Assembly (NCBI GenBank): GCA_030615565.1
Contig: JAUWZC010000001.1
Location: 1-37,272 of the forward strand
Source of the DNA: Desulfobacteraceae bacterium
GTDB lineage: Bacteria > Desulfobacterota > DSM-4660 > Desulfatiglandales > B25-G16
Reading direction: 5' to 3'
Length of the DNA: 37,272 nt
Position 1 is the first letter of the stretch, and each line of letters begins with the position of its first letter. Shown here piece after piece: positions 31,559 through 37,272 of the stretch. The translations under genes were made by a program, and so were the position numbers. The notes under the pieces were generated by a model. That model searched no databases and was not told the origin of the DNA. It saw nothing but the letters and a program-made list of their open reading frames with translations.

Positions 31559-34156
31559 ATGGATATAGTTAGCGAAATTTCGAAGATTGTAGGCGAAGAA
31601 AATGTATTTTCTGATCCCGTGGAATGTATATGCAATTCTCGTGATATGTCAGTCCATGTAGGAGTACCTGATGTTGTGGTTTACGCCCAAACCACAGAGC
31701 AGATATCTGCTATTATGAAATTAGCCAATCAGGAAAAAACTCCCGTTACAATCCAGGGATCTGGCACAAGCGTAACCGGTGCATCTCTACCAGTAGAAGG
31801 CGGCATACTCCTGGATGTCCATCGGATGAACAAGATTCTGGAAATCAATAAGGACAATTTTTATGCAAGGGTGGAACCTGGGGTTATCTGTATGGATCTA
31901 AACAGGGCCCTGGGTAAAGAAAATCTTATGTTTCCCCCTAACCCTGGCAGCGAGCTTATTGCATCAATAGGTGGCATGATGTCTACCAATTCAAGCGGGC
32001 ACAGGGCAGTTAAATATGGCACAGCCAGGGACTATATAAAATCTCTCAAAGTCGTTCTGGCTGATGGAACTATCATTGATACTGGTTTTAAAACCCCCAA
32101 ATCATCCATGGGCTATGATCTGAACCATGTCTTTGCAAGCTCAGAAGGGACACTTGGTGTCATTACAGAGATTACCGTTAAGATTCAACCTCGTCCTGAA
32201 TACTCTGCCCTTGCCCTGGCAATCTTCCATGACCTGGACGCCGCTGGAAAAGCGGTTACCGATATAATAACCTCGGGGATACAACTCACTGCATGTGAGA
32301 TACTGGACAAATATTCTCTCAAAATTGTGGAAGATGTTATTGGCAAGGATGTAAGCAAGATAGAAGCCATGCTGATCATTGAGTCAGATGGTGTCAAAGA
32401 AACGGTAATCAGGGATATGGAAAGGATTAAAGAGGTATGTAAAAAATACAATGTGGAAGAGTTCACCTGGAGTGATGACCCAGCCAAGGCTGGCGAAATA
32501 ATGGAGGCACGGGGAAAACTGGTCCCAACACTGTCAAGAATCAAACCTGGCAATAGACTTGTTCCCATATCAGAAGATCTCGGTATCCCCCCAACAAAAA
32601 TCCCTGAAACAATCAAAAAGGCACAAGCTATAGCAGATAAATATAACTTACTCCTTACTACCTTTGGCCATATAGGAGATGGGAATGTCCATACAACCTT
32701 TGTAACTGATATGAGAAGCCAGGATGACTGGGACAGGCTGAAACCGGCTGCTGATGAACTTGCTGAAATTGCCCTTGAGATGGGAGGCACCATTACCGCT
32801 GAACACGGAACCGGTCTTGCCAGGGCACCATACATAGAAAAACAACTGGGCCCAGCATTGGAGGTTATGAGGTCTATAAAGAAAGCCCTTGATCCTAACG
32901 GTATACTGAATCCAGGCAAAATGGGATTGGACAAAAAGAAACACGACATCTACGACCATTTTGCCTTCAAACCACTTTTAGAGCATCCAGAGGGTCTCAA
33001 CTCCTTTGGTTTTGATGTGGACAATGAGATCCTTGCTTGCATAAACTGTGCATTTTGCCGCTTAGGATGCCCTACCTATGACGTCACCCAATTAGAGTCA
33101 AGGAATGCCAGGGGCAGGACCATTTTGGCATTCAACCTAATGACCGGGACAATTAAGCCCTCCAAGGAATTGGCAGAATCATTTTATACATGTACTACCT
33201 GTAATGCCTGTACATATTTCTGTCCTGCTCTGATTAAGGTAGATGAGATTATTCAAAAAGGCCGTGAAAAGCTCTTTGCCTCTGGTGTTGCTCCTGAACC
33301 GGTTATGGCACTGAGAGATAGCATCCTGAATACAGATAATGTCTATGCCGCTACAAAGGAAGACAGAATCGCCATCTATCCATCATCTATAAAGAAAAAG
33401 GTAGAAACAGGTGAGCTAAAGAAAAAGGCAGACACCCTCCTGTTTATGGGTTGTGTCTCAAGTTATTTAGATATGAAAATAATCCCAAGCCTTTTTAAAA
33501 TCATGGATGCCGCTGATATAGATTACACAATGCTTGGAGTTGAAGAGATCTGCTGCGGATTTCCATTACACCTGATGGGGGATCAGGAAAAATTTGAGCA
33601 AACTGCCAGAAGCCTCATTGATCGTATTAAGGAAACCGGGGCAAAAGAGCTGATAACTCCCTGTGCCGGTTGTTATAAAACATTCACAAAATATTATCCT
33701 GAGGCAGGGGATTTAGCATTGGAAGTCTTTCATTCTATTCACTATATTCCCAAACTTATAAAGGAGAAAAAGATAGAATTGGGTGGTGATCTTGGTAAAA
33801 AAGTCACCTACCATGATCCATGCGATCTGGGCCGGACTTTTCAAATATTCGAGGGCCCACGGGATATACTAAAGGCCATCCCTGATATTGATTTCGTTGA
33901 GATGTCCAGAAACCGCTTGAAGGCCAGGTGCTGTGGAGGCGGTGGAAGTGTCATGGCCCTGGAACCAGAGCTCGCAGCAGATATGGCAGCAATCAGGGTA
34001 AAAGATGCTGTGGACGTAAATGCAGAGATAATAGTGTCTGGTTGTTCAGCATGCAAGGATAACCTCAGGAAAGGGATAAAGACCATCCCCAAAGAGGAAA
34101 GACCAAAAATCAGGGTAATGGATATTACTGAGATAGTAGCCAATTCTATTGTTTAG
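31559..34156 (+). CDS. FAD-linked oxidase fused to Fe-S (CCG) domains, GlcD-GlcF type
   Basis: 865 aa. Residues 1-460: FAD-binding PCMH and VAO C-terminal domains as in glycolate/D-lactate oxidases (GSGTSVTGASLPVEGG, MSTNSSGHRAVKYG, SSEGTLGVITEI, FGHIGDGNVHTTF, AEHGTGLARA). Residues 494-504 and 545-555: two 4Fe-4S motifs CxxCxxCxxxC. The rest holds two CCG domains (EICCGFP, PCAGCY; HDPCDLGR, CCGGGGS, SGCSACKDN). The ATG at 31559 has GAGAGG upstream; a TTG 15 nt earlier is an alternative. Likely substrate is a 2-hydroxy acid, with electrons to quinone or ETF. The substrate cannot be read from sequence. Confidence 0.9.
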   Translation: MDIVSEISKIVGEENVFSDPVECICNSRDMSVHVGVPDVVVYAQTTEQISAIMKLANQEKTPVTIQGSGTSVTGASLPVEGGILLDVHRMNKILEINKDNFYARVEPGVICMDLNRALGKENLMFPPNPGSELIASIGGMMSTNSSGHRAVKYGTARDYIKSLKVVLADGTIIDTGFKTPKSSMGYDLNHVFASSEGTLGVITEITVKIQPRPEYSALALAIFHDLDAAGKAVTDIITSGIQLTACEILDKYSLKIVEDVIGKDVSKIEAMLIIESDGVKETVIRDMERIKEVCKKYNVEEFTWSDDPAKAGEIMEARGKLVPTLSRIKPGNRLVPISEDLGIPPTKIPETIKKAQAIADKYNLLLTTFGHIGDGNVHTTFVTDMRSQDDWDRLKPAADELAEIALEMGGTITAEHGTGLARAPYIEKQLGPALEVMRSIKKALDPNGILNPGKMGLDKKKHDIYDHFAFKPLLEHPEGLNSFGFDVDNEILACINCAFCRLGCPTYDVTQLESRNARGRTILAFNLMTGTIKPSKELAESFYTCTTCNACTYFCPALIKVDEIIQKGREKLFASGVAPEPVMALRDSILNTDNVYAATKEDRIAIYPSSIKKKVETGELKKKADTLLFMGCVSSYLDMKIIPSLFKIMDAADIDYTMLGVEEICCGFPLHLMGDQEKFEQTARSLIDRIKETGAKELITPCAGCYKTFTKYYPEAGDLALEVFHSIHYIPKLIKEKKIELGGDLGKKVTYHDPCDLGRTFQIFEGPRDILKAIPDIDFVEMSRNRLKARCCGGGGSVMALEPELAADMAAIRVKDAVDVNAEIIVSGCSACKDNLRKGIKTIPKEERPKIRVMDITEIVANSIV

Positions 34157-34186
34157 TGTTTATTGTATCTATTTTGTAACTACTCA

Positions 34187-34330
34187 GGTTCAGAGTTCCG
34201 GGGTTCACGCCTGCTCGCCGGACGGCAGGCGGGGTTCAAGGGTAGAAGACGATGAACATACCTGCCAGCCGTCTGGCAGGAGGGTATGAGGAGCGGAAAG
34301 CGACAAACTTTGAACCCTGAACCTTGAACC
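34187..34330. repeat. Non-coding element with inverted-repeat ends and two hairpins (MITE-like)
   Basis: In the 267-bp gap before the ligase gene. The left end GGTTCAGAGTTCCGGGGTTCA (34187-34207) is an imperfect reverse complement of the right end TGAACCCTGAACCTTGAACC (34311-34330). Inside are two GC-rich hairpins: CGCCTGC/GCAGGCG (34208-34231) and the perfect CCTGCCAG-CCGT-CTGGCAGG (34261-34280). Composition is far richer in G+C than its surroundings. No ORF of note. Confidence 0.6.
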
Positions 34331-34423
34331 AGACAACCTGGATAGTTACTCTATTTTTTCTATTTAGTTTAAAGGATTTTTCACTTAAAGAACTCGAGAA
34401 ACTATTAGATAAGGAGGATAAAA

Positions 34424-36004
34424 ATGACAACCAGTAAATGGATGCATGCAGGAACCGTTGTCAAGATGAACGCCATCAATTATCCAGATAAATTAGGGTG
34501 GCAAGATAAAAATAATGAATATAACTTTAAGGAATGGAACGAGAGGGCCTGTAGGGTTGCTAATGGACTGTCAGGCTTAGGTATTGGTTTTCAGGAGAGA
34601 TTTGCCGTATTAGCATTTAACCGTGGTGAGTGGATGGACATATATGCCGGATGTGCTAAGGGGGGGCAAATCATAGTTCCATTAATGTTTCGCCTGGCGC
34701 CACCGGATGTTGAGTACATTGTCAATCACTCAGAATGTAAGGCCTTTATTGTTGAGAAGCCTTTCGTAGAGATGATAGATAGCATAAAAGATAAACTCCC
34801 CGTTCCTAAGGATGCCTATATCTATTTGGGAGAAGATCCTGTTCCAGATGGCTACATTAGCTATGAAGATTGGCTAAAACAGTCATCACCGGAAGAACCT
34901 GATATAATTGTAGATGGAGATGACACCTGGACCTTTATGTATACATCAGGAACAACAGGAAGACCCAAAGGTGTAATAAAAACGCATGAGAGCTATCATG
35001 CCCAATATCTACTGAATAATATAAACCAGGGTGTCAGGCCTACTGATAAGGTGATGCTGGTGATGCCAATGTGTCATGTGAATTCCATATTTTATTCCTT
35101 CCCCTATACCATGCTGAGTGCTCCAGTGTTTGTTTATAATATGGTTAGCTTTGACCCTGAGGACCTACTTAAAACAATTGAGAAATACAAGATCACCTTT
35201 ACCTCCCTGGTACCCACACATTATATCATGATGCTCGGTCTCCCGGATGAGGTTAAAAACAATATAGATGTATCTTCCATGCGGCAGTTATTAATATCCT
35301 CTGCTCCAGCCAGAAAAGATCTCAAGCTAGCGATCATGGATTACTTTAAAAATGCAGAGCTTTGGGAGGCATATGGCACAACAGAGGGCGGTCTGGTAAC
35401 CCTCTTAAGGCCAGAATATCAGTTCGAAAAACTTGGCTCTATTGGCAAGGAAATCTATGGCACAGACAGAATTAAGCTACTTGATGATAACAGAAATCCT
35501 GTACCAGATGGTGATGTAGGTGAGGTTTTTTACAGAACTCCCATGATCTTTAAAGAGTACTGGAAAGAGCCGGAGAAGACCAAAGAGGCATTTGAAGGGG
35601 AATGGTCTTCAGCTGGAGATATGGCCAAAAGGGATAAAGATGGATTCTATATCCTGGTAGACAGAAAGGCAAACATGATCATAACTGGTGGGGAAAATGT
35701 ATTTCCATCTGAGGTAGAAGGTGCAGTGGGAGCCCATCCTTCTGTTAAGGATATCGCAGTAATAGGCGTTCCTGATGAAAAATGGGGCGAGGCAATAAAG
35801 GCAATTGTTATTTTGCATGATAATTATGAGCCAAGTGATGAGCTTGCAAAGGAGATAATGGATTTTACCAAGGGTAAGATTGCAGGTTTCAAAAGACCAA
35901 AAACTGTTGATTTCATTAAGGAAGAAGAGATGCCAAGGACAGGAACTGGTAAGATTTTACACAGGATCCTGAGGGAGAAATATGGCAAGTGGAGTGATGC
36001 CTAA
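34424..36004 (+). CDS. Acyl-CoA synthetase (AMP-forming)
   Basis: 526 aa member of the ANL superfamily that activates a carboxylic acid with ATP and CoA. Seen: P-loop YTSGTTGRPKG (residues 173-183), YGTTEGG, the hinge region LVDRKANMIITGGENVFP, and the C-terminal catalytic lysine K510 in RTGTGKILHRILREKYG. The ribosome-binding site AAGGAGG is strong. Length is typical of medium or long-chain fatty acid or aromatic acid CoA ligases; chain length cannot be assigned. It lies 56 nt before the thiolase and is probably co-transcribed with it. Confidence 0.93.
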   Translation: MTTSKWMHAGTVVKMNAINYPDKLGWQDKNNEYNFKEWNERACRVANGLSGLGIGFQERFAVLAFNRGEWMDIYAGCAKGGQIIVPLMFRLAPPDVEYIVNHSECKAFIVEKPFVEMIDSIKDKLPVPKDAYIYLGEDPVPDGYISYEDWLKQSSPEEPDIIVDGDDTWTFMYTSGTTGRPKGVIKTHESYHAQYLLNNINQGVRPTDKVMLVMPMCHVNSIFYSFPYTMLSAPVFVYNMVSFDPEDLLKTIEKYKITFTSLVPTHYIMMLGLPDEVKNNIDVSSMRQLLISSAPARKDLKLAIMDYFKNAELWEAYGTTEGGLVTLLRPEYQFEKLGSIGKEIYGTDRIKLLDDNRNPVPDGDVGEVFYRTPMIFKEYWKEPEKTKEAFEGEWSSAGDMAKRDKDGFYILVDRKANMIITGGENVFPSEVEGAVGAHPSVKDIAVIGVPDEKWGEAIKAIVILHDNYEPSDELAKEIMDFTKGKIAGFKRPKTVDFIKEEEMPRTGTGKILHRILREKYGKWSDA

Positions 36005-36060
36005 AAACATAGTAGTAAGTAGGCAGTAAACACAACAAACCCAATTGGAGGAAAAAGAAC

Positions 36061-37257
36061 ATGTTGACAAAAGCATTTATACCTTACAAGGGCTACTATT
36101 CAACCCCATTTTGCCGCTGGCAGGGGACTATGGCTAACGAAAATTCTATCAAATTAGGAGCAACAACAGCCAACAGGTGGCTCACAAAAAATAATTTTGA
36201 CCCTACCATACTCGACTATATGTATTTTGGGATAACCATAGCACAGCACCACCTCTTTTATAGCCATACCTGGGCAGCAGCCATGGTAGTGAATGGCGCC
36301 AAGGATTTGCCGGCTCTCATGGTTAATCAGGCATGCACAACCTCAACAACCTGTATCCATCTTGCTGCCGTAAATATAGAACTCGGAACTTATGAGACAG
36401 GATTTGCCCTTATGACAGATCGCACATCCAATGGCCCCCACACTATCTGGCCACAGCCTCTTGGTCCAGGCGCAGAGGTGGAGTCAGAAAACTGGATGAT
36501 GGACAATTTTAATAGTGATCCATGGGCAAAGCAAAAAATGATCCAGACAGGTGAAAATGTAGCCAGAGACCTAGGGACCACAAGGGAAGAGTGTGATGCT
36601 GTCACCTTACGGAGATATGAACAATACCAGGATGCCCTGGCCAATGATAGGGCCTTTCAGAAAAGGTACATGTTTCCTCCAGAGGTCAGAGTCTCCAGAA
36701 AGAAGACTGTTTTAGTGGAAGAAGATGAGGGCATTACACCAACTTCAGCCGAAGGTTTGGCCAAACTCAAACCAGTTGAACCAGGAGGTGTCCATACCTT
36801 TGGGGCACAGACATTTCCTGCAGATGGAAACTGCGGTGTTATAGTGACCACTCGGGATAAGGCCAAAGAGCTAAGTGCAGATCCAAATGTTGAGATCCAG
36901 ATTGTCTCATACGGTTTCTCAAGGGCCAAAAAGGGGTATATGGCTCAGGCCCCTGTTCCTGCCGCAGAGATGGCACTTAAAGATGCAGGGATAAAAGTAG
37001 GGGATCTCAAGGCTGCCAAGACCCATCAACCCTTTGCCATAAATGACATCTATATGGCTGCCAAGATGGGCATGGATGTTAATTGGATGAACAATTATGG
37101 TAATTCTATGATATATGGGCACCCTCAAGCTCCTACTGCTGGAAGGATAATTATTGAGTTATTGGAAGAGGTCGTTATGCTGGGCGGTGGGTATGGTCTC
37201 TGGACCGGTTGCGCCGCAGGTGATACAGGAGCAGCCCTAGTATTTAAAATAGGCTAG
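36061..37257 (+). CDS. Thiolase-family protein (divergent active site)
   Basis: 398 aa. Nucleophilic cysteine C92 in NQACTTSTTC, GHP histidine H354 in YGHPQAPTAGR, and the second catalytic cysteine C384 in TGCAAGDTGAA are present. The canonical NEAFA motif is replaced by HQPFA (H322), as in SCP2-type and related thiolases (HxxF). The N-terminus IPYKGYYSTPFCRWQG is unlike biosynthetic AtoB thiolases. The reaction is probably thiolytic cleavage or condensation of a 3-ketoacyl-CoA. A GGAGG ribosome-binding site precedes ATG. The gene is complete, ending 15 nt before the window edge. Confidence 0.88.
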   Translation: MLTKAFIPYKGYYSTPFCRWQGTMANENSIKLGATTANRWLTKNNFDPTILDYMYFGITIAQHHLFYSHTWAAAMVVNGAKDLPALMVNQACTTSTTCIHLAAVNIELGTYETGFALMTDRTSNGPHTIWPQPLGPGAEVESENWMMDNFNSDPWAKQKMIQTGENVARDLGTTREECDAVTLRRYEQYQDALANDRAFQKRYMFPPEVRVSRKKTVLVEEDEGITPTSAEGLAKLKPVEPGGVHTFGAQTFPADGNCGVIVTTRDKAKELSADPNVEIQIVSYGFSRAKKGYMAQAPVPAAEMALKDAGIKVGDLKAAKTHQPFAINDIYMAAKMGMDVNWMNNYGNSMIYGHPQAPTAGRIIIELLEEVVMLGGGYGLWTGCAAGDTGAALVFKIG

Positions 37258-37272
37258 TCAAAGTTATAAGTG

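Noticed and set aside
32185..32949. 254-codon open frame on the minus strand
   Set aside because: It lies wholly inside the FAD-linked oxidase domain coding region, has low-complexity Ser/Ile/Leu-rich translation, no ribosome-binding site and no recognisable motif. It is a shadow of the real gene.

Overview
The window is one contiguous, AT-rich stretch of bacterial chromosome, mostly housekeeping and signalling genes. The LL-diaminopimelate aminotransferase route to lysine, GspE/PilB-type pilus genes, FHA/PP2C/Ser-Thr kinase signalling, and a block joining ETF:quinone oxidoreductase to a GlcD-GlcF-type fusion, an acyl-CoA ligase and a thiolase together suggest a Gram-negative anaerobe of deltaproteobacterial grade (Desulfobacterota or a neighbouring phylum). 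This placement is an inference. There is no rRNA in the window, and SecA has an unusual layout that does not help to narrow it.

Layout. 1-709: two tRNA-Ser genes (CGA and GGA) embedded in duplicated palindromic flanks. 710-8232: dnaX, then lysA-dapB-dapL (meso-diaminopimelate and lysine synthesis), a GC-richer non-coding element with inverted-repeat ends, then the tightly packed run folK, fructose-6-phosphate aldolase/transaldolase, lytic transglycosylase, pgsA. 8281-14647: tRNA-Gly and tRNA-Cys, an M23 peptidase, secA overlapping argJ, and a UDP-glucuronate 4-epimerase-like gene.

14978-28964 is a signalling and pilus island. On the plus strand lie a small membrane protein, a PP2C phosphatase and an FHA-GAF-adenylate cyclase. 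On the minus strand a run reads (in transcription order) PilB-like ATPase, zinc-finger membrane protein, pilin, and a six-helix PAS receptor. Divergent from it, on the plus strand, are a CHASE2-TPR-Ser/Thr kinase, a second PP2C, a double FHA protein and a LysM-FecR protein. A zinc-ribbon gene and a tiny membrane protein close the island. The tiny protein carries a C-terminal coiled-coil tail almost identical to that of the PAS receptor about 10 kb away. All the parts are known families. What looks new is the combination: reversible Thr phosphorylation read by FHA domains, cAMP synthesis, a probable c-di-GMP-sensing (MshEN) pilus motor, and a periplasmic peptidoglycan-side input (CHASE2, LysM-FecR).

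29007-37257: ndk on the minus strand, then plus-strand genes for ETF:quinone oxidoreductase, a FAD/Fe-S (GlcD-GlcF) fusion with a good promoter and an inverted repeat at its predicted start site, an acyl-CoA synthetase and a thiolase with a non-canonical active-site motif. This block fits anaerobic acyl-CoA oxidation with electrons passed to quinone. A second small element with inverted-repeat ends lies at 34187-34330. No CRISPR, transposase, integrase or phage gene was found.
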